A DNA stretch of 64,000 nt from Lenzites betulinus (lineage: Eukaryota; Basidiomycota; Agaricomycetes; Polyporales; Polyporaceae): contig JABYQU010000019.1 of assembly GCA_022264855.1 (NCBI GenBank), forward strand, positions 62,001 through 126,000. The letters run 5' to 3'. This document shows, in pieces, positions 36,386 through 49,600 of the stretch; position 1 is the first letter of the stretch, and each line of letters starts with the position of its first letter. The position numbers and the translations under genes are program-made. The notes under the pieces were generated by a model that made no database searches, was not told the origin of the DNA, and worked only from the letters and a program-made list of their open reading frames with translations.

Positions 36386-38814
36386 TTAGGCGTTGTCATC
36401 GTAGACTATGGTGGCCGGGCCACTGTGGCAGGCGTGTTTTAGTAACTCTCGGTAAATAATTGACGGGAACTGACCACTTCTCGACACCCTGCGGAACGTC
36501 CTGTCAACATGAGAGGACCAGCGAATATACAACGTAACGCACATTCTCGTCCCATCGGATCTGCGCCTTGAGTTCGGTTAGGCCACACATGAGGACAATT
36601 TTGTAGCTCTGCTTGTAGTAGATACCGCGCGGGCCGACCTGCGGTATCTTTACCACGTTGGAAGTATCTGCATGGACAGAGCACAGATGCTCAAAACAGC
36701 CTGCAGGGGGTGGGGATTAATGGCCGATGCGAAGCAAGCGGAACATCCCTACATACTCGGGTCGGTGTCTATCCAGTGCACGTTCTGGTGTGTGCCCTTA
36801 TAACAGAGTAGATGTGAGGTTATGGTACTAAGTTTATCCATGTTGGTTGACAATTGCTGCCAGTCTTGCGACCTCTCCTCGTCTTCAGTAATGCGAGTGC
36901 CCTGCATAAATGAGTGTCTCATGATTCCCGCTAAGTGTGTTACAGTCTAATCACCTTCACAAGATAAGCACTGAACGCCCCTGAAACAAGCCTTCGTCCT
37001 GATAGGTCTTCGAACATGCCGGATCGGCGCGCGATGTGTTCAAGGTCGGTCGGGTCGTAAGGGACCGCGACATTGATTCCATACGTCACCCTAATGACGC
37101 GAGCTGAGACACAGTTCTCGAGGTAGAACGAGACCCCGCCTTCAGCCACAGCTTTGCTTCTGCTCATAAAAGTTCAGTATACTGTGCAACTACGATCAGA
37201 TACGTCCCGCACGTGTTACAACTTGGACGGCACACTCGAAGCCCAAGAGGTTCGCACGCTTGCAGAAGGCTTGCATGAAGCCAGGGGCTTGCTGCGAATC
37301 CACCTACAAGGAAGACGGTCTGTCCATTACCCATCAACACATGCGCACGTATAGGAAATAGGTGCACTTGCCGAGATAGGACGGGTGGCGACCTGTCGTT
37401 GCTTCTGGATGGTTGCCACAATTGCATCGAGGGAGGGCTTATAAAAGCCCTCCATCTCTGCTCTGCGAATACATTCGACCTGGTCACATAACAAACGCAT
37501 CTCCAGAAGAGCACGCACCCGGATAGCAGCAGCTGTCCACGGCGGATACCAGCCTTCGCATCGTTGCATTTGATCGAACCGAACTTGATATACGAGGCCT
37601 CGGACGAATCTCTGAAATAGGGTTTCGTATGCTTTTCAAAGTAGTCCAGCATTGTGTTGATGTCGTCTTCGCTGCCGTACTCGGAGCCGTTCAATTTCTC
37701 TGGAAGATCGAATGAGTATACTACGTTTTCCAAAGGATGAACGCGCTCGCCTTGAAGGAACTCCTTCGCCCGAGCATTGACGCGCGTAGACCCTTGCAAG
37801 ATACCTGATGGAGTGTTGGTAAGCCGTTGAAGTAAAAGAATAAATGTACTCGCAGTCCGCTGGGGCAACTTCCTCGACGGAGAGAGGAAGTGTTGACACG
37901 AAAGAGTAGCTACTGATGTCGACGGTTCCTCCTCCAGCATCGACGATCATCACGGTATCGCCGTCCTACAATTTGACCATCATGTGCTGTTGGTGATCTT
38001 TGTCTCTGCTGACCAAAGCGTCGACTTACAGAGATGCTGTCCGCCGTCAAGCCATTGCGGGCGCAGTAGTGGAGGCTTGCTTCTCCTTCACTCACGAATC
38101 TGACGCGGTTGCGACCTTCTGCTGTATCAGGGACCAAACCGGCCAAGACCGCCGCTCGCCGCATCTTGCTTTGTTGAAGGCCTTCCCATCCGTTGGGATG
38201 CGAAAGCACGAACTCGATGCGATCCGTGACAGAATGCCATATGGTCTTACCGTTTGCGTGTGTATCGTTGATATACTGCCGCGTGCAGTCAAACAGGTAG
38301 CGGAGGAAGTCGGCGAAGACGTCTAGGATGGTTTTGCCCTCGGGCAAGGCGGGAAGATCGCATTGACTGATCTCAGAGGCGAGTGTCTTCGGCCGCAGAT
38401 GGAGTTTGAACCTGCGAAAGCGGACCACTCAAGATGTTTGCTTTGAAGACCGCCATTCCAACGTACCATTCGACCAATATTAGATCCTCGTCTTCAGCTA
38501 CCATTTCCATATCTGGGAGGGCCGCCTCCGCACCCGCACAGTGCACCGTACCATTTTGCCGGTAGTACAAAATAGACGGAATTTTGGGTTTCCCCGTATC
38601 GTTCTCTTGACCAGGGAAACTGGAGCCCCAGGGCGAATCAGATTGTCCGTGTCAAGCATCGGAACAACAAAGCTTACCGGGTAACACCGTGGATCCTGGG
38701 GACCTCCCCGGGGTCGAGGACGGCGAATGCAACACCAGAGTACGTGGTTCCGACGTCCATGGCTATGACTAGTTTGCGGATGCTGCCCTTGTACGGCTGT
38801 AGCGGAGTGGTCAT
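36386..38814 (-). CDS. Hsp70-like ATPase domain protein (HSPA12-type)
   Basis: Actin-fold ATPase of the HSPA12-like group common in Agaricomycetes; cellular role unknown. Twelve exons: 38814-38678, 38619-38467, 38411-38030, 37965-37854, 37804-37519, 37462-37372, 37319-37213, 37162-36955, 36901-36757, 36700-36543, 36488-36475 and 36422-36386, 609 residues without a frame break. Motifs: phosphate-1 AMDVGTTYSG (18-27), phosphate-2 IVDAGGGTVD (231-240) and adenosine motif LVGGFAASPWL (391-401), then KAVAEGGVSFYL, GLTELKAQIRW and the tail GPATIVYDD. No canonical Hsp70 peptide-binding domain or EEVD end is present. The exon 4-5 and 6-7 joins keep the conserved frame only with GC donors (GCGAGT, GCAAGT), and exon 11 is 14 nt. 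An in-frame ATG at 38862 would add 16 residues. Confidence 0.87.
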
Positions 38815-39529
38815 ATTGTGGCTAAGAGCGAAGATGTGCGTCTCAGGTAGGATGATGGGCAAACCCTAAGCTTTGTTCCAGGATGCGGCGCTTTAGCCCT
38901 GTGCTGCGGTAATGATCCGTGCTCGTGGTCGTCCCCGCGCGATTGCATCGTGTATCTAAATGAAACTTAGAATCCTGCCCTCATGAGCACCGAAGACTTC
39001 CATCCGTCTGTTGTAGCATATCAAACAACGAACACGCACCTCACTAGCAATTCACCCCCATTTTAAGACGGGCCGCGAGGAGGTATCCTGAGAAACCACT
39101 CGCACACACCGAATCCACGGGGCTGTCAATGCTGCAAAGTGTGGGATTATCAATGCGCCAATCGCTTCACCGGCCGCAGATCTTCAGTCGTTCACAACGA
39201 TTCGAAAGGGAATGTCTCTATGCAAACCGATTGTAGTTCATACATTTATGTGTCGACATGCGATGAAGCTTACGTCGCCGGCCCTGAATCGTCATTCAAG
39301 ACCAAGTAGTGACCAAATGCATTGGTCGGAGAGACACATGCGTATATATCACCTAGACACAGAACGTAGTTGAGTCAGGGTGGCGTCGCGTAGAGTGGCA
39401 AACTTACCGGTAGCTCTGTCAGCCATCGAGAACTTCGCATCATTAGAGACGATGTGTAGTAAACCTATCAAAATGAACGCCCAACGCGATTCCGTACTTC
39501 TCCGATTACAGTGAACATCAGGTGCAACC
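38815..39529. other. Intergenic region
   Basis: This holds the promoter of the Hsp70-like gene and the 3' flank of the VPS9 gene. No RNA gene, repeat or ORF with family features is seen. Confidence 0.35.
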
Positions 39530-42348
39530 CTACACAGCGCTGCTCATCTCCAACAGGGCTTCTATACTCTTTCCCAAATCACCCTCGTTCGCTTCCAGCA
39601 CCCACTCCACTACCTCCACGTCCGTAGTGGGGAAGATTTGCCGTAGCGTCTCCCGCGCCGCCACTGCCGCCTTCTCGTGTGCGCGGTCGATCTCCTCCTG
39701 CAGCCCCGCAAGGTCCAGGGCGGGTGTCGGCGTCCGCGACACGTGCGGCGACGGTACGCGCAGCTCGCGCTCGCCCTGCACGAGCGACTGCAGCCGCGGG
39801 GGCTGCAGCGCGCCAGCCTGCTGCGAGGGCCCGATCGCGAGCGACTGGTTCGTGTACGGCCCGACGCTGTGTGAGCGTGCGCGCGTCGGGGAGTCGTCTC
39901 CGGGGAGCAGGGGGAAGTTTGCGGACGACGCCGACCGGACCGAGGCGTGCGGCGACGGCTGCGGCGACGGTCGCCGGACGCGCGGCTTGTACGGTGGCTG
40001 TAGAGGCGGCTGATACGACTGGCCCTCTGCGCCCGCGCCCATGGGTGTCTGTGGATTTCCTTGCGGGTATCCATGGGGATATGCGGAGTGCCCGTCCTGG
40101 GCGTAGAGCTGTTGCTGCTGCTGTTCTCGGCCCAGTTCGAGAGGGGCGAATGGCCCGGGAAGGTAAGACAGCGTGTCCTCGGCGCCGTCGAGAACCTCGT
40201 TGAATATTCGACTGATCGCGCTGAGCGGCTTAGAGACCGCGTCGCCTGTCTTCTGCAGAAACCTCCGCGCATCTTCCCCAAGCGTCTGTCCAGGGGTAGA
40301 GAGGGAGAGAGGTTGCGCGGACTCTTCACCCGTGTGTGAAGCTGGTGCAGAGGTCAACCGTGGAGGAGTCGCCATCCCAGTAGGGTCGACCCCTGTTACA
40401 AAACCGCGCTCTGGGGTTTGGGTACCAGTGCTCGGGAGCGACTGTATAGCGTCCTCAACATTCCTGCGTCTCGCATAAACATTATGTTAGGGTGCACGAT
40501 GCCATGACTGACCTCTCGAACTCCTCCTGTGTTATGTTGGAAAGAGACGTGTGATCCATAGTTTCGATGAACGACACGGCACCCATCTACACGCCTTCAG
40601 GGTATGTACTTAAAAGTTAGCAGAAGTACGACACTCACCAAACTAGACAAGTAGTATCCTGCCTCGCTCTGCAATTTGGCTGGATTGCGGAACCGGTTGA
40701 TGAACCTAAAGAATGTTGGTCATGACTCTGGAAATGTGAAAAGCTGGAAAGCAGCTCACTCAACATTCGATAGGAGGTGTGGTGGATTGGCCTTGAGAAC
40801 CACGTATATCAGGATCGGTACAAACGTATCCGCACTTTCATCCTTGCGTAGATGTCGTATTAGCCCTATCAAAAGCTATCAGCATATGCCTCAGGTTGAG
40901 ATGAGATGAGGCGGACCAAATATGACCTTGCAGCAATTCAATACACATATTAGTTTATCACGCGGCGCTTTATAGTGGTTGATCTTGAGAAGCTCTACAC
41001 CCATGATATAACTATGAGCACCATATTTTGACAGGCAAAGGCGAGGTTACGAACCTTGTTGAGCGAACATCAGGAATCCTTCGCTCCCTTCACCTTCCGG
41101 AACATCTAGGTGACTTGGCTCTATCCATTTGAATAGCGCAATGCGCTGTGAAAGTATGCGATCTCGTTCCAGATCATCCGCAGTAACGGGTCGTGGAGGT
41201 ACTACTTTCGCGACTTGGGGTGTGAACGTGCTGCGAGGCTATTGGCAAAATGCACCCGTCTTGTGTCTCTAACGTCACTCACAACTCGTATAGTCTGTTC
41301 ATGACAAGCTTCTCCATGCCCTCCATTGCGTTGTCAAACTCGGCGTCTGATGCATTCCGCCATACTTCGCTCTCTCGCATTCGCGTTGCGATAAACTGAC
41401 CTAGAGTTCAGCAAGCATATACCAGACAATAGCTTTGTCAGGCTTACGCTGAGAAAATCGTTGATCAGTTTTACCTGGTCATTGACCGTGAATGTGCGTT
41501 TGGCAAAATTGCTGAGAAACCTGCTCGGCGGTCAATACCTTCCATGCAGATCGATTTACACTGACATACGACCGGAGGTACTTTGCCACAGGCTCCGATC
41601 CCTTCGCCTTCATCTGATCCAGGAACTTCTGGAAGTCGAATGAGGGTGGCTCCTGGTCCTTGCCTTTACCGGACGGGGAGCTGCGCCCGCTACTGCTCGC
41701 TGCCAGATCCTTGCTTCCACCGGCCTGACCATCGAGCGCACGCCTGTCCAGTGAAGCCTCCTGTTTCTTCGCAAACGAGGATATGGTCGCTGGAGAGGGG
41801 ACGGCTGTGGCTGAGTCCAATGAGCGGGGGCGCTGCCCTCGGGAAGTGAGCGGCAATGCGAATGTCCGAGCGAGTGCGGCAAGGGCAGGAAACGTTGGAA
41901 TGGGCGACGAGGATCGAATCGGAGTAGAGGGTGTATGAGGGGGAGAAGGTGCAGGGCTTGCCGATGCTTTATTCTGCGAGCTTGGGCTAGCCGGCACTTC
42001 GCTCTCGACTTCGATCGGGCGAGGTGGGGGTGGTGGTGGATGGCCGGTTGAGCTTGACCAGGCTTCTTGCGATTCTTTCTCTGCAGCAACTGCCAGAGGA
42101 TCGAACTCGAGTAGGATATCCGCCTTCGCTGAGGTATCTAAGCCGGGCTCAGCACTGGCAGCGATACCTTCGGTAGCATGTGCGTCCAAGTGCGACGCGT
42201 CCGGGGTATGAAGTGTGTGTCCCGATGGCTGTGTTATTTCACGAATCTCCTGCCAAGGATTATGCTCTGGGTCTCCTGAAGTTGTGTCGTCTATGTGCAC
42301 ATTTTGCAGGGTATCACTGAGTGCAGCATCTTGAGGGGTTGCGGACAT
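39530..42348 (-). CDS. VPS9: VPS9-domain Rab5 GEF with C-terminal CUE domain
   Basis: Guanine nucleotide exchange factor for Rab5/Vps21-type GTPases in endosomal transport; the CUE domain binds ubiquitin. Nine exons: 42348-41570, 41520-41448, 41395-41283, 41230-41055, 40994-40917, 40865-40760, 40705-40639, 40586-40513 and 40463-39530, 799 residues. The N-terminal 250 residues are Ser/Pro-rich with a PPPPPPRP run. The helical bundle preceding VPS9 starts at FLSNFAKRTF (about 261). The VPS9 core has TFVPILIYVVLKANPPHL (about 417-435) and SEAGYYLSSLMGAVSFIE. The CUE domain is the last 45 residues (LRQIFP, VEWVLEANEGDLGKSIEALL). The Ser/Pro-rich stretch between VPS9 and CUE is long. The exon 5 donor GTCCGC is weak. 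Confidence 0.92.
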
Positions 42349-42980
42349 GGTATAAGCTCCTACAGTCGAGGATGTTGGCGTAGATATCCCAGTACGGGAT
42401 ATAGAGGCACCTAGGCCGTCGTAATGAGGATCGAGTGGAAAGCAAAGGACACGCCGCTGCAGAACATACGCAGTCCTTCAGATCGCAGAGTCCGAGTCTG
42501 GCAGCTGAGATGGCGCGAAGGGGAAAGCGCAGCGCGAGTGCAGCCACCCGCTCAAAGTGGCGGTCATTTCAAGCGCCCGGCGTACTTGGCCACCTTTGCT
42601 GCATGATCCGCCGTGTACTTATACGTGCTGACGTCTAAATTCAAGTTCAACGTCTAAACCCAACGACTGTTCTTTGCTAGAGTTGCCCCTCTGTCCAGAG
42701 CTCCATGCATTGTATGAACATCAGGGGAGGCTGGCATGCTTGGTCTGCTACACGCCCCCGGGCGTCTACGTAGTACGTACCGGTACCGGCGGTAGAATCG
42801 AAAATATCGCAATTCGATAGCCAGATCGTAAGGAGGGCACAAATCCGGCTTGGTACATCCGTCGCGTTCCAGAGGGAAGGGATTTGTAAACCTAGTGTAC
42901 AATATCTTCAGGGAAATTTCACGGAGCGATTCGACTCGGCCTCTACGAGTCTGCTGCAGCTATGCCTGGCACATGCACAT
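42349..42980. other. Intergenic region
   Basis: This lies between the VPS9 start and the end of BTB gene 5. No gene is seen. Confidence 0.3.
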
Positions 42981-44762
42981 CTAACTTGTCGATGTAGTCG
43001 GGAGGTTAAAAGGTACCTGCGGGGGCACCGTTACCAAATCATCTCCGGTGCAATAAAAACGGGTTGGGCTCACCTTCTGTACGGCTTCATCGACCTTCTC
43101 GGCGTACTTCTGGAGAAGGGTACACGCCCACGACATGGTGTCGGAAGCCGTACACTTACCGCCGCTAGGCGTGGACCAGGCTGAGGTAAGCGCTTTGCCT
43201 GCCAGTGGCGGGCCTTGCTTTTGGTAGTGACAAGGCGGTATGTCGGCCACAACAGCGGTAAGGAATGCTTTCGCTACCGCAGAGTTCGTCCCCAGCACGG
43301 ACCCGTGCGGCTTCTCCTTCAACGCCGCCGAGATTTTTGCAAAATGGGGGACAAGCCACGAGGGGGGCATCACAGTGATTACTGAGGCAGGGTACCGGCT
43401 GGCGCACTCGTTTGTTTTGTCATGGATAGAGCAGGGCATACCATCATCCGTACTGCGGATAGACAAGAAATGGGCGGTACGTGCGCCAGTCGCGGCCTTG
43501 GAAAGCTCGTCCAGGTAGAACAAGAGGTGTCGGTACCAGCGGTTCGACGTCCTCTCCATGTCCGGATGGTACAGCGCTGTGATCGCGGGGATGTTGTGCT
43601 TCCGGAGCAGCTCGTCTGCACACAGCTGGGCCTCCGCCGCCCATCCGTGCCGGGCGGCGGCGAGATAGAGGCGCAGTGGGTCGGACGCGACTATGGTGGG
43701 CCAGAACGCGCGCACGATCTCCTCCGCCTTTTTAAGCTCGTACTTGCGACTGGCGGAGAGAACGTCGAGGAGCAGTTCAAGGTCGGTAAGCTGGGGGTGT
43801 GCAACCGGGTAGCACATGCGCAGGAGAGCGTCCACCACGACGCTGTCCTCATCCATGATGTGTACGGGAATCTGCGCGCCGCTTGCGGGGTCCGTCTCGT
43901 TGGTGGTGTTGAGGGCCTTTTGGAGCATGATAGGTGAAGCCAGGGATATGATGGGGCGATGAACACGAAAATCGACCGAGTCACAGCTTCGCAGGATCAC
44001 GTCTGCGTCGGAAGAATCGAAAGGAGCCTCGATGGACACAACAGGTCTTCTGGCGCCCGGCGCACTCACGCCCTTCGTGGGTTCGCAAAAGGGCCCGATG
44101 TCCGTGAAGTCCACCGTGACGCGATTGAGCCCGGACGACTTGGACTTGTTGGTCTTCCGCGTGGCGTTAAGCTTTAAGAGGCGGTAGTATGGCCCCGCCG
44201 GGATATCGTTCAGCTCGGCGCAGATTCTCCCCACCACGCGGTTGTTGATCACGGCCTTCTCCGCCGCGGCCCTGGTCTCCTCCTCCATCCCGTAGTAGCA
44301 CGCGATGGCGAAGACCCGCAAGGGGTTATCCTCCATGATGCGCGGCTGGGAGAGGGCGCGCCTCATCGAGGCTACGACTGCCGGCGCGTCGTACTTCATG
44401 CCGGCGGCGAGCACCTGGTGGATCGAAGAAAGCGAGGACATTTCTGGATCGGGGATGGGGTAGAGCACTCGGAAGAACACGTCCAGGATCGTGCTATCCT
44501 CGAGTACGTCGACGCGGGGCTTCTCAGAGTCGGTGCCCGGGGGTTGCGGGAGCGATAGCATACTCGAGAACATAGACGAGGCCATTGACAGGATGAGGCG
44601 GTGGACAAGGAAGTCGACATTGTCACTAGAACGGACGACGAGGTCGGCATCGTCCCTGTCGAATGGCTCCTTCGCCGCTTGTGTCTTGATAGTGTTTTCT
44701 TCGGCAGTTCGCGCGCTTGCTGCATCCGCAATGGGTGCGATAGCTGGGTGCACTTTCAGCAT
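42981..44762 (-). CDS. Double-BTB domain protein 5 (divergent)
   Basis: Divergent family member. Exon 1 is 44762-43074 (563 codons from MLKVHPAIAP) and the last exon 43016-42981 codes VPFNLPTTSTS-stop after a GTGAGC...CCGCAG intron, giving 574 residues. First BTB at about residues 35-130 (ADLVVRSSDNVDFLVHRLIL, MASSMFSSML), second at about 250-345 (ADVILRSCDSVDFRVHRPII, LASPIM). Both copies keep the DFxVHR core, clearer than in the paralogues. The tail begins with the same Val-x-x-hydrophobic pattern seen in the others. An upstream exon cannot be excluded. Confidence 0.8.
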   Translation of the reverse strand: MLKVHPAIAPIADAASARTAEENTIKTQAAKEPFDRDDADLVVRSSDNVDFLVHRLILSMASSMFSSMLSLPQPPGTDSEKPRVDVLEDSTILDVFFRVLYPIPDPEMSSLSSIHQVLAAGMKYDAPAVVASMRRALSQPRIMEDNPLRVFAIACYYGMEEETRAAAEKAVINNRVVGRICAELNDIPAGPYYRLLKLNATRKTNKSKSSGLNRVTVDFTDIGPFCEPTKGVSAPGARRPVVSIEAPFDSSDADVILRSCDSVDFRVHRPIISLASPIMLQKALNTTNETDPASGAQIPVHIMDEDSVVVDALLRMCYPVAHPQLTDLELLLDVLSASRKYELKKAEEIVRAFWPTIVASDPLRLYLAAARHGWAAEAQLCADELLRKHNIPAITALYHPDMERTSNRWYRHLLFYLDELSKAATGARTAHFLSIRSTDDGMPCSIHDKTNECASRYPASVITVMPPSWLVPHFAKISAALKEKPHGSVLGTNSAVAKAFLTAVVADIPPCHYQKQGPPLAGKALTSAWSTPSGGKCTASDTMSWACTLLQKYAEKVDEAVQKVSPTRFYCTGDDLVTVPPQVPFNLPTTSTS

Positions 44763-46690
44763 GTGCGGCAAACCGCCAGAAAGACGGTGGCATATCCTGC
44801 GTACCAAGGGTAGACATTTTGAAGTGCTTCAAGTACTATCACCAGGAGAATCCGAGTGCGTAGACAGCGTCTAAGGCCATAATCATAACGCAAGGGTCAA
44901 GGTCGTTCAAAATGCAAACATTAATTGCTTTCACCCAGGACTCACCACCTTGATCGTCGGCGTACGTTTCGAAGGTGAAGCGGCGACGGACATCAACCTT
45001 TGACGTTTCCGACACTGTCAAAGCTACCGCAGACCCTCTCACGGTCTTGCTGCAGGCCTTCCAACGTGACCAGGTCTGACGTACTTCTATGTACGTACAT
45101 ATATAAGGAACTCGGCGAGACAAAGTTGGTGCGACCGGCCGCGCGGCTGCCCGTATATGAGACCGTTCTTGTGCTAGTTGCGTAGACACCTGTGCTGTGG
45201 ATAACGGAAGGATGTGACCTGTGCCCGGCTAAAGGGGGGAGCTCACTAAGTGAATATGGGACAGTGGTCAGGGAAACGTTGTAACGTCAGCGTTCGCCCA
45301 GATTTCGTGGATATTACCCCCGGCGTCTATTAGTATAGTATTTGACGGGCCCCGAGACTCGACGTCGATATTAACGTATCCGCTGGCACGCACGCACGCA
45401 CGCAACCCACAGAGATAAACAGGATCTTTCAGCAGCGGTAGAGTATATACACCAAAAGTACATCTATAAAACAACGACGCCCCCGCCGCTCTCGGCGGGC
45501 GCGCGCGAGGCAGCGGGCTCATCGACCAAAACAGACGGGAAAGGCTGGGCACCGGGTACTGGACACTGGGGACAGGGGATCCGGACGGGGGCGGGAGCGG
45601 GGGCGGGGGGCGGGCTATACCGATAGCTAGACGGATACACGCGGCGGTGTGCACGGGCGAGACGACATGTACGGGAGGGGAGGGGAGCGGTGGAGAGGGG
45701 GTGGGGTGAGGGGACCATCGATAAGATAGACGTCCCGGATGAAACTGCACGAGGGGGACGGACAATGGGAAGAGAGGGGGAAGAGGAAATGGAAAACGTC
45801 TGTCCGTGCCACGCCGCCAACACTAGCAACTACTGCGCGGATATTCGAATTCGGCGCGCGCTACAGTACGTACGATAGTATACGGGGGTGCGGGGTGCGG
45901 TGCGCAGGACGCCGGGCCTGCTGCGGGGGAGATGTAGGTGTATGACGAGGCTTGCGCTTGAAGCTTGAAGCTTGAATGGGCGACATGAAGCTGGAAGGAT
46001 GACGCGGGAGACCATGATGCGACTGCGGATGTCAATGTGCCGGATGAGAAGAGACGGGGACGGGGACAGGGACGGGAACGGGGGCAGGGAGTACGGCTAC
46101 ACGACGTGGGACATCACCGGACCGGACCAGACCAGGAGAGGGCGGGAGGGGAGGAGCAGATGGTTAACGCGAGCACGCGGGCAGTGTGTGAGTGAGAGCG
46201 CGCGAGGGCGGGAATGAAAAAGTCCAAGAAAACAACAGGGTGCAGGCGCGGGGCCGCACGCACACGCGGGTCGAACGCCGGGCGTTGAACGTTGAAGCGG
46301 AAGCGTTGAACGCGGGAACTATCGATTGCAGCGGGACGGGGAGCCGACATTGATGGTAGAGGACAGGACACGGACGGGGACAACAGTGCGCCGGGCGGGG
46401 GCGGTGGAATTACGCGCAAGAAGGCGGGTGTAACTTGTAAGTAAGCATGGTGCGGGAGACCGGGAGATCTGATAAACAGCTGCTGCCATACACATATTCG
46501 AATAATAACTTGAGGTGGCGGGACGTCGTGAGGTGGGACAGGGGTGAACATGGTGGATGGCAGGGAGGGGTGGGTGGTTACAAGGGGGGCGCACAGCGGA
46601 TTGTGCGATACGTCGTGGCAGCCGTGTATGGGGGTGTGCGGGAGGTAGAAGCGGGATGAGAGCGGAGGACGGAAGGAGGGCGGAGGCCGA
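44763..46690. other. Intergenic region with simple repeats
   Basis: 1.9 kb without a recognised gene. The plus strand is G-rich from about 45.5 to 46.7 kb, next to the REG1 stop, and probably includes its pyrimidine-rich 3' UTR. It contains an ACGC microsatellite near 45388-45405 and a three-unit aagcttg heptamer near 45956-45976. Confidence 0.5.
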
Positions 46691-49600
46691 TCAAGCAGAG
46701 TTCGTGTTCGAGTTCCATATTGAACCCAGGAACCCACGCGCAGACTGCACGATCTCGGCCGCCCTGTTCACGAGCGTCCCTGCCTGCTCCTGCATGCCGT
46801 CTATCGACACCCGCTGGGCGCGCGACGGATGCCGCGACGCGCCACTGGGGCTATCGGGAGACTTCGGCGCTTCCACGCTCGCAGATGGTGACGACACCTT
46901 CGTCACGACGCTTGGTGGGGTGGCCGGAGAGGATAATGGTTCGTGCGACGCGGACACAGGCGACGATATTGGCTCCGCCTTCTGTGCTGGGGGGACCTGC
47001 ATGCGGAAGGCAGCCACCGGCGAGTTGGCTGGCGTAGGCTGCCTCGATCGCCGCTGTTCAACCTCCTCCTCTTCCGGGATCGGCGACGGTATCGCAACTG
47101 CAGCCACAGCCGACGGAAGCTTCGCTGCCGCCACCACTACAGGGACCTCCGGCGCGCGACTCGCGGTCTCGGACGCCTGCTGCGCGCGACTCGGGCCCAC
47201 AGTCGACACGCTCGCGGTCTCCGTGGACGACCCCGAAACGGATGACGGCGGCGACGGCACGCGCACCATCTTCTCCGGTATATCCGCCAGCACCGACGAG
47301 TACGAGTGGTAATACGCGCCCTCGCCGCTCTCGCCCGCGCGCGCCGGCGAGCCAACAGCGCTGGGCGGGCTCAAGCTGTCGCCGAGCCTCCGCCCCGCAC
47401 GTTCCCGTCCGCGTTCATCATCGCTCGCGCCCCTACGGCGCTGGCTGCGCTGCTGCTGGTCACGGTCGCGACACCGTCCCGCCGCGTACGCGCTGCCGCT
47501 GCCGATGCCGACCGCGCTGCCCGTGGGCGAGATGCTCCCCATAGGCGAGCTCGTGCCGCGGCTGCGGCTGCGGCTGCTCGAGCGTTCGCGGTCGGAGAAG
47601 GACGAGGTGCGTGTGGAGGAGCGACCGCGCGAGCTGGACGCGCTGCGCGAGTCGGTCGAGTGCGAGTACGACGACGAGCCCGTTGTGGTGCTGCCGCTCA
47701 CGCTCGGGGAGTGTGGCGCGCGCCCGCGCATTGGGGGCGCGTCCGCCGGGGAGAGGAGCGCCGGATCGCACGGCGCGGAGGAGGGTATTGAATGAGAGGT
47801 GGATATCGACGAGGAGATGAGATTCGACTGTGAGCTGACACGGGGGACTGGAACGGGCACAGCAGGCGTCGGTGGTAATGAGACGGTTGGCTGGGGAGCG
47901 GCATCTTGTTGGGACGCTCCGCGAGTTGTGCGACCATCTGGACTGCTTTCGCGCGACCGTTCCTGTCGTTCCTCAACTGCACCGCTGACCTCGTTCACCA
48001 CGACGACTGGCATGTCACTGCCACCAGGATTGGACGCAGCGGTCGACTGCCAGGTAACGCTGTTACTCCGTCCTACCGTGACGCTGGATGCACCGCCTTC
48101 TGCGAAACGTGTGATTCCATCCTCGTCGTCGTCCCGGATCTCAACCCGACTGCGTCTCCGTGGTACCTGAGGCTGCGGATGGCTGAAGTCCTCGACGAGA
48201 TCCGGGCCGCCGAAGTAGTCGTATGCGTCCTCGCCATGAGCGACGTCGTCGATTTGCATCGGGGAGTCCACAATCGCCGGGGCGCTGTATAGGCTGCTCG
48301 AGTTCGAACGTTGTAGTACTGGCACGCCTGCAGGGAGGTCGGCGGGCATACCGACGCTCGGTATACGGGGGGACGATCCGGGAGCCGGAGACCGTGCGAG
48401 CGGAGACCGCGGATAGGGGGACGAGGTGCCGATGCTGAAATACGACTCGCGATGGTGGTACACGTCCTCATTGCTACCGAGGTTCGGCGTTCCAGGAAGA
48501 CTGTAACTCGCCGGAGGAACGTACACAAGGTCGACGTCCTTCGACTCTGTTGTCCGACCTTCGAGAACGGTGCCCAGTTCGTTACCCACGCCTGTACTCT
48601 TCAGTAATGTGGGTGGAATGGGTGCGATAGTGACATGTTCACGGTCGGTGGACGCCCGCCGGACCATGGGAGGACGGGGCCGCGCTGTTGAGGCATCGCT
48701 GGTGAATGAAGAAGCGAACGGCGAACTGCGCGAAAAGGAGGATGAGCGCGAGCGACTTGAGGCCGTTCTCATCTCGAGAACATCATCGTCGTCATCGGAA
48801 TCCGAACCCGGGCCGTAATACGAGGCTGGTGCCTCGTATTCACCGTCGTAGCCGAGCTCAGAATCGTACCTGTGTACAGACGTGAGGATCGTCCTTATCA
48901 CATCACTGGACACAGTGCCACTCACCCATCATCGTACGCATCAAAGACGCGACCGTCGCGCGTTGGGCCAGTGGATGTGCGCTTGAGTTTGGGCTTCTCG
49001 ATCGCGATACACTGCTCCACGAAGGTGTTGAAACTGATGTGCTTCTTCTTGCCTCCATGAGAACCATCCGGGCCAGCACTTGAACTGCCGCTCAGGTCTT
49101 GATCGCTACCAGTCGAACCAGATGCTTCGCTGCCCGGTGCTAATTGCGCAGGTGGCGCGGTACCATCTTCCGCGATGATACGAGGCGGGGAGTTCTTGCG
49201 AAACGGGCGACCACGGACACTGATGTTCGTATCGCTCTTCGTGTGCATGAGCGACGGGCGCGCGGGAGTAGAACTTGATCCTTCATCCCGCTCGTCAAAC
49301 TCGTCGTCGCTATCGAGGTGATTGAAGAATGGGCTGGCGGGGAGAGATAGAAGCTGGCTGATGCTGCGACGCTTCAATATAGGCTTCTTGGGGACGGTGA
49401 CAGGGTGGACATTGCGCAGCGCCGCCCGGATCTCGGCGTGCGTCTTGTAGGGACCAGGAAGGGCGTCGGTGCTAGTTTTTCGATGACTAGCGTTGAGCTT
49501 CGACACCTTCTTCGTCGTGTAATCTGTCCAATCGTGACCGACATGGAGAGGGCCATAAAGCCAGGTCACATCTGAGTCCTTGAGCCTGCGGAAAAATCGT

